A stretch of DNA of 64,000 nt from Diplosphaera chodatii. Its lineage: Eukaryota > Chlorophyta > Trebouxiophyceae > Prasiolales > Stichococcaceae. This document shows positions 1-11,411 of the stretch, in pieces; positions within the stretch are counted from its first letter, which is position 1, and each line of letters opens with the position of its first letter. The notes below the pieces were generated by a model. That model was not told the origin of the DNA, did no database searches, and was given only the letters and a program-made list of their open reading frames with translations. The stretch spans positions 620,001 through 684,000 of the forward strand of contig JAALGY010000061.1 in the NCBI GenBank assembly GCA_032358165.1, in the 5' to 3' direction. The position numbers were made by a program, and so were the translations under genes.

Positions 1-95
1 GACGCTTCGCAAGAGTTTGGGTACTAAAGTGCGATATGGGTTCGGGTGATCCAGAAGCTCAGCAGCGTCCACAGTGCTACAGCTTATCGCATTTT

Positions 96-1389
96 CTATC
101 TACTGCTGCCAGCCGACTGTCTCAGACGTTGCCGCCTGACCAGCATCACACCACACACTATTGCCGTTGTTACAGATGCGGCATGCAGAGCAAATCTCAG
201 CTGTTGCCGCCGCACATGCCGCCGCTTATGGGAGTGTCCAATCTCTGCCTCCGCTGCTGCCAGTTGCTGCCGCGCCTCTGCCTCGTCAAAATGCTTCGAC
301 ATGCGAATGCTTGGTGGCGGCGGTGCATTGGGGCTGGTGATGCCTGCGCACATACGTTGCTGGTCAAAGCACGTCACGAAGCAGACCATGCTTTACACAT
401 GACTTGCTGCGGTGTGCTGCAAAGCGATTCGTAACTGTCAATCTAGCAGACAAGGTCCCGGTCCGCACTGCTGTGTCTCACCATTACTCTCAATGCCAGC
501 GCCAAGGGATTGGTAGAAAGCGATCAGCCGCGTATGTGCGGCATCAACCGTCGCGCTGATCTTGAGCGGCAGCTGGTTCTCCAGAACCCATACCTCAATA
601 TCGAACATGATTCGCTTGCCGTAGCCCTGTCGCAAACCGCCCTCGCATATCGCATGCATCTTCGACATCTGTTATGGCACTCGAAACAGGCAGATAGTAG
701 CCACCTGCTGCAAGCTGTGTTCAGCAGATGCGGCAGCTGCACCTGACGCCTGAAGGCTGGGTCCACGCCAAAGGCGAAAACATAGAAGGAGTCGTGGTAC
801 TGCACCCCAGCGCACATCCCAGCCAGCCGCCTGAGTGCACAGAACGCACACATTACATGTACTGAACCTGCCTTGGGGCCTGTCGGTTCAGTCTTGTTGT
901 TGGACATCATGTACGCTTTACATCATCAATCCATGTGCCCTGTGTGCGCTGTCCCATGTGCCCTGTGTGCGCTGCACATCGTGATTGAGGATGTTGCAGC
1001 TGCTGACCGCGGGCTACATCATACTAAAGGGACATTCGTCCGACTTCACCTGCTGCCGCCGTTGCCTGCCGCTGCAGCGCCGCTGCCACCCGGTAGCCAC
1101 AGGAGAAACCAGGTGCAATCCGCAGGGTCATGCAGAAAGCAGATCTGCTCGAAAGCCTGATCTAAAGAGTCTGAAGGGTCGCTGTCGCCCGGGAAACACC
1201 GACCATGTAGCTGACGGATCTGCAGATGTTTCCCCAGAAGCGTGAGAGCATGTCCTTTGCGCAGAGGCGGTCATGCAGCAAGTGCACAGGTTAACGGCAG
1301 CATGCCTGCTGCTTCAGATGGACGTCCAGATCGGCTGCGGCCACAGTCTCAACGGTGTGCAGCGGTTCTACACCGTTGCCACTGTTCAT
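96..1389 (-). CDS. GNAT-family N-acetyltransferase with hydrophobic C-terminal tail
   Basis: Five exons on the minus strand (1306-1389, 1050-1219, 743-830, 488-626, 96-343) give a 242-residue protein. The fold signature is clear: an N-terminal helix with QIRQLHGRCFP, a beta-4 strand reading YHDSFYVFAFGVDP, and the acetyl-CoA loop RRQGYGKR (Q/R-x-x-G-x-G), which is split by an intron between Q and G. The beta-5/alpha-4 part ends in TRLIAFYQSLG. After the domain comes a proline-containing linker, a charged helix and a hydrophobic stretch (ASVTTAIVCGVMLV) followed by Arg-rich residues, so the protein may be tail-anchored. The first ATG in frame was taken as the start. Intron 1 appears to use a GC donor, because the nearby GT donors break the frame. 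The substrate is unknown. It is divergent from the SNF2 gene, about 460 bp away. The acetyltransferase call is firm; the membrane tail is inference. Confidence 0.72.
931..974 (+). repeat. Two-copy 21-bp tandem duplication
   Basis: The unit CCATGTGCCCTGTGTGCGCTG is repeated after a 2-base spacer, inside the GNAT intron 831-1049. Confidence 0.75.
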
Positions 1390-1846
1390 CAATGATGTCG
1401 GATGCGCCAGAAGCTATCAGTGTGCACCGCAACGATCAGTCAATGTTCCACCGGGCACGACGCTCTCTCTGGCATATGTGTCAATAGCACTGTCAACAGT
1501 TGCTTGTCAAGATGCACTCCCATTTGCAGTCAAGGAAGCAAGTGGTGCTGCGCTGACAGCAAATAGTGGAGATCAATGGAGATCCTTCCCAGATCCCGAG
1601 ACCCTGCTGCAAACTGCCCGACTGCTCCCAATCGACAAATGGTGCAGCTCGACGATGATCCTGCATCAGTCTGTAAACGCAGTTGCATTGCTGCATTGCG
1701 TGCGGGCAACTTTGATTGCTGTTGATGTGGGAGTGGGCATTGTAGCAACTGCGCCGCATGCTCATTTGCAAATGCTTGCATGTTGAACGACAAGACAGCA
1801 GTGAGCTGCTACGTCATGCGGAACGCAAGTGACTAGGCGGTCAGAT
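1390..1846. other. Divergent intergenic region
   Basis: Presumed shared promoter between the GNAT gene and the F-box/SNF2 gene. Short open frames occur here, but none shows a recognisable domain or joins the neighbouring models in phase. Confidence 0.4.
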
Positions 1847-4800
1847 ATGGACAATGATGCCATCAGCCCGGACCTTGAGCCACAGCAGCGGGCAGGGTTT
1901 CTGCTGCTGGCTGTGGTCCCAGCGGATGGACTGCACAGCGATGACATGCGAACCGGCTCCCTGTACCGCCTCGTGCTAGTAGATAAGCGCAAGCGCGCCG
2001 TACTGAAGGCCTCCAATGGGTGTGCACATGACGGTGCACATGGTCACATGTCGTCGATTGATGGTTTGGTGAATGTAGAACGAAATTAGGACTCGAATGG
2101 ACTAACATCCTTCATGCAGACATACGCTAGTGGATCGCTCGCAAGCAGCGCACACAGATGGGAAGGGGTGCACCATCTTGCAAGCCGCAGGCCGTCAGGT
2201 GGCTCACCAGTGCAGCGTGGACTTGCAGTTTGCTCAAACAATCGTTGCTGAGCAAGCCTGCCGTCCATGTGTGACTGCTGATCGCCCATATCTGAGCTCT
2301 GCCTATCTGCAGCTTCTTGCCAATGGCCTCGAGGCCCGCGCAACCGTCCTGCATCATCGGAAGTCTGATGTGCTTGTGCGCCTGGACACTTCGTTCCCTC
2401 TCAGGTGCAAAGACCGGTCAATCTTGCGGCTTTTGGGTTTCAAAAAGCCCACTGCAAGTGTGACTATGAGCCTCACTGCCGCGCTCAGTGGACCGTTCAC
2501 ACGGACATCCTAAGCACCTAACAGCAGTTGACAGTGCAAGCTCACTTTTGCTGCGATTGCACATGCAGGCTATGGGCGCGGCTGCACGTGTGGAAGCGCA
2601 GCCCGGCGAGCGCCTTTCTGTTCGGCCATCTGCACCCGCTGGGAGAGCAACTGCCGCCGTCCAGCAGCATTGCCCCAGATGGTGAAACCCCGATGCAGCC
2701 GCCCAATGCACCGGCCAGTGCAACTGCCGGACCAATGGAGCAGGCTGCACAGACGCAAACTACAACCTACAGGTGTGGCCCTGACAGCATCACGATTGAC
2801 TGCACTGCCTGTACCGCTGGGCCGCCTTACTTATCCTGCAGTTGCACTTGACATGATGCATTCAGCGAGTCCTCAAATGACAGCTATCCAAACTGTCCGC
2901 ACAGCCTGGCCGACTGCTTTGCGGAGCTGCCCAGCATCCACTCGCACAAGGACGCCATCCGGCTGCCGCCGCCGCCGCAGCCCGCTCCCGGCCGCCCCAG
3001 CCTGCTGGCCCTGCCGGAGGGCCCGCTGCGTGAGGTCCTCAAGGTGCACCCGCCGGGGACAGCTGCGTTTCATCTGAAGCCTGTAGACACCTTGACACGG
3101 CGCTGGGCTCCTGCGCGTGGGCATATCAGAATGCACACGATCACAGTGTACCTGCAGACATGCTGACTTGAATTTGTCTCGGGGTGCGCCGCAGGCGATC
3201 ACTGCGCCAAGGGATCTGGCCGCTGCGTCCGGCACATGCCGTATGATGCGTGCGCTGGCTGCGGATGTGCCCGCTGGGCTGCGCCTGAAGCTCAAGGAGC
3301 ACCAGGTGTGTCACCGTAGCAGTTTCACATCATGTCCCTTAGTCATTTGGTGAGCTGCTTACAGCTGATGTCATGTCGGATCTGCATGCTAGAGCCGCGC
3401 TACTTCCTCACTGGCCCGAGCACGTTCGCTGAGTGTTATCATGTTGCGGCATGCTCTAGGAGGTGGGGGTACGGTGGATGCTGCAGCAGGAGTCGGTGCG
3501 GGCGCCGTTGGCACACCCCACTGTGCGGTGCTTCCACACGGCGCAGGTGTGCCCTGTCAGTGCTGTGACAGAGTGCTTCACATGACCAAATGTGTCTATG
3601 GTCGTCGCCTTGTCAATCTTGGTGCACATCGTGATTTAGGGGCTGCCGCTGTGGCTGTGCGCGGGGACGGGCGATGCTTATGTGGAGGCGCCTGCTGAGT
3701 GCGCGCCATGCCGTGGTGGTTTTGTGTGCGATGAGCCGGTAAGCCGCTCGACAGTTGCTCTGACAATCCTTTTGGTCACAGACTGCTGCAGACAAGCCTG
3801 GCTGTAGACCATTCTGACCCGCATCAGATCTGCGGCATGTCATGTGACATCTTGGCATTCCTGATGCACACAAATAGTGACGTGGCATTGCCAGCAGCTT
3901 GAGCATACAGCGCTCATGCTCTCAGAGCGCTGGATTGTCAGCTGTGCAGCAATGCCTCCTCAAAGTTATCATGGAAGCACCGCTGGACATCCTCCTGACT
4001 GCACTAACCCACACTGAGGCTGCAAGAGGAAGCTGAAGTTGGGCAGAACCCAACGCACACTACCTCCTATGCAGGGTCTTGGCAAAACGGTCACGTGCAT
4101 GGCGCTCATCCTGAAGACGCTGGGTCAAGCAGCTGCAGCCCCGCCGGCCGTGGCAGTCCACTACGGATGCGATGCTCGTGGCCGCCAGGCTGGCTACTAT
4201 GACGTCAACGAGACAGGTGTGTAGAACGCCTATGCCGCCTTGAGCTTGTGCAACGTCAGCTGCACTATGCAGGTATGACGAGCAAGCTGCACAAGACCAG
4301 TACATGACGCACTCGCAACTAAGTGCAGGGAAGTGCATATAGGTTGGCCACCGCACCAACTGTGCGGTTGCCTTCTGCACAGATGAGCCAGTGAGCTGCT
4401 TCCACTCGCCTAACCGCAGCCGCCGCCGCTCGGGCGATCTGCCTGAGGTCGCTCCGCTGCACCAGTCCGACACCTGCAGCTGGGCAACCGCTGAGCCCGC
4501 AGCAGAGCAGCCAGTCAAGCAGGCTCAGCTGCAGTTTCAGCAGCGGCTCGCGGCGTCAAGTCCACCAGTGATGACAACAGGCCCTGACCAGCTGCCCGAC
4601 CCTCCAGACCAAAGATTGCAATCCCCACCAGCAGATGGCAGAGCAGTCCTGATTGGCAGCGGCACTACACTGGCAGCTGCTGCACAGCACCCATCTGCGC
4701 TGCATCAGCAGTCTGCGATCCAGGCCCCAGCCAGCAGCTCGGCAGGCAAGCGCAGCGCACTCAGCATGCGGCGCCGCAGTCCCAGGTCGCCCACATGTGC

Positions 4801-7800
4801 TGCCAAGTGTGTGGAGAACAGCGATCCGATGAGTGAGCCAGCAGCAGCAGCAGGCACGGCAGCAGCTGGAGCCAGAGACACGCCTGCCAGTGCACCTGCT
4901 GGTGCCGCCGCCACCTCGTCTCAGAGTACAGATACAGCAGAGTGCAGGGTGGCAGCAATCACAGCAGGCAGCGCTGCTGGTGAGGAGGCTGCTTCTACGA
5001 TGCACGATGAGCCGCCGCCATCAAAGCGGCAGCGTCGCGTCTGCTTCGAGGAGCCGCCACCTGCTGCTCTTCCTGAGACGGCAAGCGCTGCTGTGCTGCC
5101 CCTGCCGCCGCCGTCAGAGCCGACGGCTGTGGATGCACTCACAGGCCGCCGTCTGCCAATCAAAGCTGGCACGTGGCAGCTGTCCGCACAGCAGCTCGCA
5201 GAGGCGATCCATGATGCGACCAGATTTCCAGCAACAGCTGGCGAGCCGAGGGAAACTCCAACAAGGGAGCTGCCACAGGCAACAGGCGGTCCACAGCACT
5301 GCCTGCAGCAGCCCATGCTGTCGCAGGCGCAGCCCCAGCAGCTGCAGCAGTCGCCGCAGTCACAGCGGCAGCAGCAGCAGCAGCCAGGGTTTCTGCTGCA
5401 AGGCCAGGTGTCGGGGCAACTGGAGAATATGGCGGCGTTCCGGCAGGCCTTACTGGGCCTGAGGGATATGCTGAGGCGCAACTCACCGCTGACGTGGTTT
5501 TCTCAGCAGGATCCCCAGGTGAGGACTCTACTTGCAGTTGGTTGTAATGCCTGCGGTGCAGACTCAGTTAGACTGTGAAAGGCGAACACCTTTCCTGGGA
5601 ACCAACCGTCATGACATCACTGTTGTTATCAGGTACCTGGCAACCACCAATGCCCCAACCTGCAGGTGCTTGCAGCAGAGGGACTGATCATGCCCAGGCA
5701 GCTACGGACGCCCGGATATGACGAGTTTCTCAAGCGGATTGGCCTTGTAGAGGGACGCCGCCCCCGCATGCCGGGAGAGAAAGGGCGGCAGGTACAGACT
5801 GAGAGATGTGCTGATCGTTTCATCCGTAGCTGCTACTCGTCAATCATCATGAGGCCAGCGGGCAGGCAACCGTACCACCTGTCCAGAGCTCTCGGTGTGC
5901 TGCCACACAACATTCACCATCGTTTGTTGCAAGCGAGGTGCTGTATCTCAGCTTCCGCACGCTGATGTGCAGCTGGCGCCGGGGATGCCGGCCTCGCCAA
6001 CAGTCCCTCAGCCGCACCGCTGGGTGCAGCCTCCGCCGCTGGCAGGGCTGCGCCTCGACACGGCAGCGCTGCAGGCAGCACTGCAAGCAGGTGGGCCAGC
6101 TTCCAGCCCAGAGAGCACAGGCATCCACCTGTCCCTACGCTACCAAGCCACGGCAGAGCTGCAACAGTCATGGTTTGATGCCGCAGGCCCAGCTGCGCCA
6201 GCGACCAGGGTGTACCTGTCGCCGGCGACGCTGGTGGTGGTGCCCGCGCCGCTCATCGGGCACTGGCTGCACCAGCTGGCGACGCACACCCGCGGCGGCC
6301 TCCTGCGGGTCGCCGTCCTGGGCGAGGTGGGTGCTGGTCGCATGTGGAGCCAGCCCCGCTACAGCACAACTGCGTTTGGTGCACATCTGCTGAAGATCGC
6401 ACGCCGCCCACTGCTCCAAGGCGTCTGAGCCGCTGGGTGCACACCTCAACACGCTTGCCGGCAGCACAGACACCCGGATGCCTGCGTGGCCGCAGGGCAC
6501 CGCCAAGGACGCCTCGCCGCAGGACCTGGCGTGGGGCCACGACGTGGTGCTGACCACCTTCAGCCGGCTCAGCGCCGAGTGGGGCGGCGACTCCGGCATG
6601 GCCTCCTCGCTGCGGCAGGTGTGTACTTTCTTACGCATATTACGGATGTGAGCTTGACATGCCCTACACATGTTAGGCAGCCTGGCGTCCCTCAGCAGCT
6701 CGCCTTGCGTCGTCTTTCATGCAGTGCTTCATGCCCTGACTCGATGTTTTGTTATAATGCAAAATTGGAGTACTGCTCTTGAAGCCGGCGGTGCACCCTG
6801 GCCGCCAGGTGCACTGGCTGCGGGTGGTCCTGGACGAGGGGCACAAGGTGGGCGGCGCGGCGCTGACCAACAAGCTCGCGATGGCCGCCAACCTGCGCGC
6901 CGAGCGGCGGTGAGCTCCGACTGCCCTGTAGCATGCTGGCTTCAGCGTACCTTGCAAGATGGCTGAGCCGACAGTGGCTGTGCAAGCTGCAATGTGATGC
7001 AGGACTCCTGGTATTGCGAAACTTGTGCAATGAAGGCTGTTGGTGCATGATGCATACCATATGCACCACAAGGGGTCACAAGGGGTGCTCACAAGGGGTC
7101 ACCCCTGCAGGTGGGTGGTGACGGGCACCCCGGCGCCCGGGGCGGGCGCCTCCGAGGTCGGCCGCCTGCACCCGCTGCTGACCTTCCTGCGGCACCAGCC
7201 CTACGGCGGCGCCGCCGGCCGCCGGCTGTGGGAGGTGCGGAGGACCTGCCCACACATGTCCGTCTGCAAGACTGGTTGTTTTGGGTCCAGGTGCCTGTGC
7301 GGCTCAATGACCCATACATGTCAGGATCTGTTCATATCAATCACACGGCTGCATCGTGCCAGCACAGCGATGTCTGCGTTGCTGCAGCAGTGCAAGCAAG
7401 TAGCACAGAAATGAAGCTCATGTGTGGACTGGGTGCAGGAAGCGGTGCAGAAGCCCTTTGAGGCGGGGCGCCCCGAGGGTCGGGCGCGGCTGGCGGCGCT
7501 GCTGCGGCAGACCATGATCCGCGCTGCGAAGTCGTCCATCCGCGACATCCCCAAGTGCCTGCGCAAGGTGGCGCCTCCTTCACCACTGTCAGTTCAGCAC
7601 TCCCGGTAGCAGGCTGCGGGCTTGTGTCACCGGGCGCACCTGTGGCAGGGCCCATGCTGCCTGAAACACCAGAGCCTCGAATGCCAGGTCGAGCGCCGCC
7701 GCACCTGATCTGACCCCCATGCTCCGCACCACAGGTGACGATGCTGGAGTTTGAGGAGGAGCATGCGCGCAGCTACAACGAGCTGGTGCGCTCTGCTGCA

Positions 7801-10800
7801 CGTGCACTACATCATGATGTGTTGTGCATGACGGCTAATGGTTGTGGCAGGCATCAGCAGCGACTCTCCCAAAAGATGTATCATTACAGGGTTCGTAGGG
7901 GCAGCAAACTCGCCACCCTGCCGGCTGAGCCGATTTGCCAGTCGTCACAGATGCCTGACCCATCTATGGCTTCACTGTGTGCTGGTGTCACAGTCCTTAC
8001 AGCCCCCGACGCTGCGCAGGTGGAGGTGATCCGCTTCAACCTGCTGCTGGCGGACTGGGGGGACGAGGACCACCTGGAGTCGCTGCTGGCGGAGAAGAAC
8101 GCCAAGTGGGGCCGCGAGTACCTCACCAACGTCAAGTGAGCTCGCATCGAAGCACCCCCTGATATTGATGTGCTTGAGACTGCACAATCACTGGCAGTCG
8201 ATCATGTGTCCTCATGCGGGACTGACCAGAGGTTGAGCACAGGTTTCGTTAGGTGGCCACCCCGCAGCGTGCTGCCAAGCCCCCTTACATTGTTTGCACG
8301 GTGCTGAAGCCACTCAACACCAAGGTTTCCTGATCATCAGCAGGGTTTCCCACATCTACAGGCTGTGCCGCTGCAGTGCCTGTAGACCCTGGTAACAGTG
8401 TAAAGGCAGCTACCACCATCAATAACAGCTTGACAATCACTTGAACTGTCGAACTGCAGGCTGTCCTGCTGCGTGGCTGGCAACCAGAACTCGACGCCGG
8501 TGGAGGAGCAGCTGCGGGAGACGCTGGAGCTGCTGGCAGAGCGCCGCGGTCTGCCAATGCCCCAGGCTGCCTCGCCCCCCTGGCTCCCGCACGGCCACCC
8601 GCTGTCGTGCATTGAGGCGCGCCCCCTGCCGCCCTGCCCACAGGCTGCCACCCTGAGCATCGTCATACATGCTGTCATGGGGGGTCGTTGGTCTGTGGTC
8701 TGTCGCTGCCGGTGAGGCAGCGATGACATCGATGCTGCCAACAACCCATCAATAGCTGATTGTGAAACTGATTCGTCTGCTGGTGCATTGCTCACACTGC
8801 TGCACATAAGAGCGGGTGCAACTGCCATGTTTCAGGTGGCCTTGCGGCACGGCGGCGCCTGCGACCGGTGCGCAGCGCTCGCACGGCTGCTGATCGCCAC
8901 GCCCTGCGCCCACCTGCTGTGTGTCGGCTGCGCCGGGAGCGACAGGTAAACCAGTCATCCTGGTCTGCGACCGGAGCAGGCCTCCTCCCTTTCATGTCTT
9001 TGCACACTCTATGGCAGCCCTGCATCGAGACGGTATGCGCACTTGTTGTGGGCCAGCTATTGATGCCGCACGATGGCACGATTGCTGCAGCGGGCGGCCT
9101 GGAAGCACTTGCCCTGCGGAGCACAGGGGTGTGCACAGGCAGTGAATGCTTCCACACTGAAGATGCTGACTGAGCATGGTGTTTGCACCCACAGGGAGGC
9201 GTGTCCACTGGAAGGGTGCAGGGAAGCGTACAAGATGCAGCCGGTGGACGACCCCGAGCGGCTCAAGACCAACCCGCGTCCCAAGTGGCCGGTGCCGGAG
9301 GAAGTCATCGAGTGGCAGCCGTCATACGTGCAGCGCGGTGAGACTCAGGCGCCCTTAGGAAGTTCCTACTGCTGAATGTGTCGGTGCATGCATGGCTGGA
9401 TTCATCCTCCCTGCTCAGGTGTTGCCAACACGTCTGCAGCTGACTCCACAACGCTCGACTGTGCAGGTGCCCTGGGCATCTCCGGCGGCGAGTGGTCCGC
9501 CAACTGGCAGGTGACACGGTCCACCAAGTGCGCCTACCTGCTCAGCCGGCTGCGCGCCCTCGGCGCCGCACCGTCGCCACAGCCACGAGCAAAGGCAGAC
9601 GCAGGTGTGTCCATGAAGGTAGTGCGACCCGGCTCCTGCTGTGGCACCCTGTAAATGGTGCTCGAGATGAGGCAGTAGCATCTCATATGGGACTGTGATC
9701 CTGACACCTTAACCCCTGCTGGATGGCAGAAGCAGCACCTAGCAGCCCAGGCGCTCCGGCAGCCGCGGCGCCCGACAACACGGCTGCCACGGCCGCTGCA
9801 GCAGCGGAGACCGCCGTGGTGGCGGGTGCTGCTTTCAGTGTGGCAGCTGCGGCTGCGAGCGACGCTGACAGCAGGGCAGCGCCGGCAGCGTCAGCACCCT
9901 TGGCAGGGTGCCCAGAAGCAGCAGCAGCAGCTGCAGATGTGAGCAGACAGCGGCAGCCAATCAAGGTCCGTGCTGCCTGTCAATGCAAGAGCTTGAAGGC
10001 TGATGATGTCAGCTACCTCAACTGATGCACCAATGTCCAGTCATTGCTCAATTCCGTGCTGCTGCCTTGCAGATGAGTAACACGTGCTTGATCAGGTTGT
10101 GTTGTACCATACAGCCCAGCAGCATCAGCAGACCACACCGAGTTTATTGCTGCCTGCAGGCCATCGTCTTCAGCCAGTTCTGGATGCACCTGCAGCTCAT
10201 CGCCGCCACGCTTACGGCCGGCGGCGTAAACTTTGCGATGCTGCAGGCTCACCTCAAGCCAGACGCAAAGGCTGCGGCGCTGCAGCGCTTCCAGGACGAT
10301 CCTGACTGCAGTGAGCAGACTGCGCATGCTACTGGTCGCAGGATTCGTCGATAGTCATGCCAGTTTCACCACCGAGCCGATGGACAGCTGCTGCCGTTGC
10401 CTTCGAGGAGCCTTGCCCATTGCTCATGCGGAGCAGCATGCCCATGACACAGCATCCTCCACTGCAGCCGTGTTGGTGATGGACGACACGGGGTCGGTGG
10501 GCCTGGACCTGTCGTTCGCGGGCGCGGTTTTCCTGATGGAGCCGCTGGCTGATGCGGCCCTGGAGCAGCAGGTCGTCTCGCGCGCGCACCGCATGGGCGC
10601 AGACCCCAAGCGCCCCATTCTGGTGGAAACCCTCGTCATGAAGGTGGGGCCGGGTCTGGCTACGCCACGAGGGACACCGTTTCTCTGCTTTAACATGCAC
10701 GTTCTCCTGCCGAACAGCCAGTGTGGCATGGGCTGAACCCCGCTGTGCTGTATCTTGAGCATAAATGGCGTATTCCACGCTCCACATGCTGCGCACATAT

Positions 10801-10997
10801 AGGGTACAGCGGAGGAGGACATTCTGCATGGGGTCAGTGGCGGCAGCGGCAGCGGCGGCGGCGGCGGCAGCGGCAGCGGCAGCGGCAGCGGCACAGGGGT
10901 GCAGAAGTCGGCGGGGGATGCCAGGCGGACACGGAATGCGCTGTTCAGAGCACTCCACCGGGCAGATGGCATAAGAAGCTCGGCAGTCATTGGTTGA
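1847..10997 (+). CDS. F-box / SNF2-family ATPase with inserted RING-like finger (At3g54460-like)
   Basis: About 25 exons give some 1565 residues, collinear with the plant protein At3g54460. In order: an N-terminal plant-like region; an F-box at about residues 200-245 (LLALPEGPLREVLK, then TCRMMRALAADVP); a SNF2 N-lobe with Walker A (GGFVCDEP joined to GLGKT, 3640-3738 and 4075-4216); a 379-residue low-complexity insert (4383-5518); TLVVVPAPLIGHW; DVVLTTFSRL; the DEAH-type motif DEGH (VVLDEGHK); and VVTGTP. A Cys/His-rich RING-like module follows (8836-8945 and 9195-9337: CDRC, TPCAHLLCVGC, CPLEGC). The C-lobe has AIVFSQFWMHL, TGSVGLDLSFA and QQVVSRAHRMG. Expected role: chromatin remodelling or DNA-repair ATPase with possible ubiquitin-ligase links through F-box and RING. 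The exon at 8460-8643 has an uncertain 3' end (GC donor, or GT at 8659). Two exon starts (2297 and 5952) are also uncertain. Confidence 0.85.
7067..7099 (+). repeat. Three-copy CACAAGGGGT repeat in an intron
   Basis: CACAAGGGGT occurs at 7067-7076, 7077-7086 and 7090-7099. It lies inside the SNF2 intron 6910-7110, ending 11 bases before the acceptor, where a pyrimidine tract would be expected. Confidence 0.8.
10839..10893 (+). repeat. GGC/AGC repeat encoding a Gly-Ser tract
   Basis: A triplet repeat in the last exon of the SNF2 gene codes for an almost pure Gly-Ser stretch downstream of helicase motif VI. Confidence 0.85.
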
Positions 10998-11411
10998 CGT
11001 GGAGCAGCTGCACATGTAGTGTAGCGTGCCTAGTGGCCATTGACCTGGCGCAACATTCATAGAAGCTGGGGCAGCTACGATTGCACCCATCGTGCACATG
11101 TGTGTCAGCGGCGCAATGTGCAGAACAGCAGAAGCTCATTGTTGAGGTAGCACCCTGTAGCAGTACACTTGGGCTCTTCATGACCTCCGCCCTCATTCTT
11201 AGCTTGGCACGTGAGACCGACACTGCTTACGACCAAACAACGCTGAGCAGTTGACTTGCTCGTCGCCTGATCTGCTGATCGCGGCTTGCAGGGAGCGAGG
11301 CAGAGTTTGCTGCTCGTGGGATCTCTGACAGTAGGTCGTGCATGAGAGTCACCGTGCTGATCGCGACATCGCTCAGCAGCGCGATGCGTAGGCGGCCATG
11401 CTGAGCCTGGA
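10998..11411. other. Intergenic region between two + strand genes
   Basis: It holds the 3' end of the SNF2 gene and the presumed promoter and 5' UTR of LST8. I see no coding exon or repeat here. Confidence 0.4.

Noticed and set aside
2569..2772. Cys-rich frame starting YGRGCTCGS
   Set aside because: Looked like a zinc finger at first. The other frame (LWARLHVWKRSPASAFLFGH) aligns with the plant homologue and keeps phase on both sides.
4833..5462. Alternative frames in the SNF2 low-complexity insert
   Set aside because: Only the frame entered from the Walker A exon in phase and ending QQDPQ before GTGAGG fits the gene model.
10329..11099. Minus-strand frame of 256 codons with a poly-Ala run
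   Set aside because: Antisense of the helicase C-lobe and Gly-Ser exon of the SNF2 gene.
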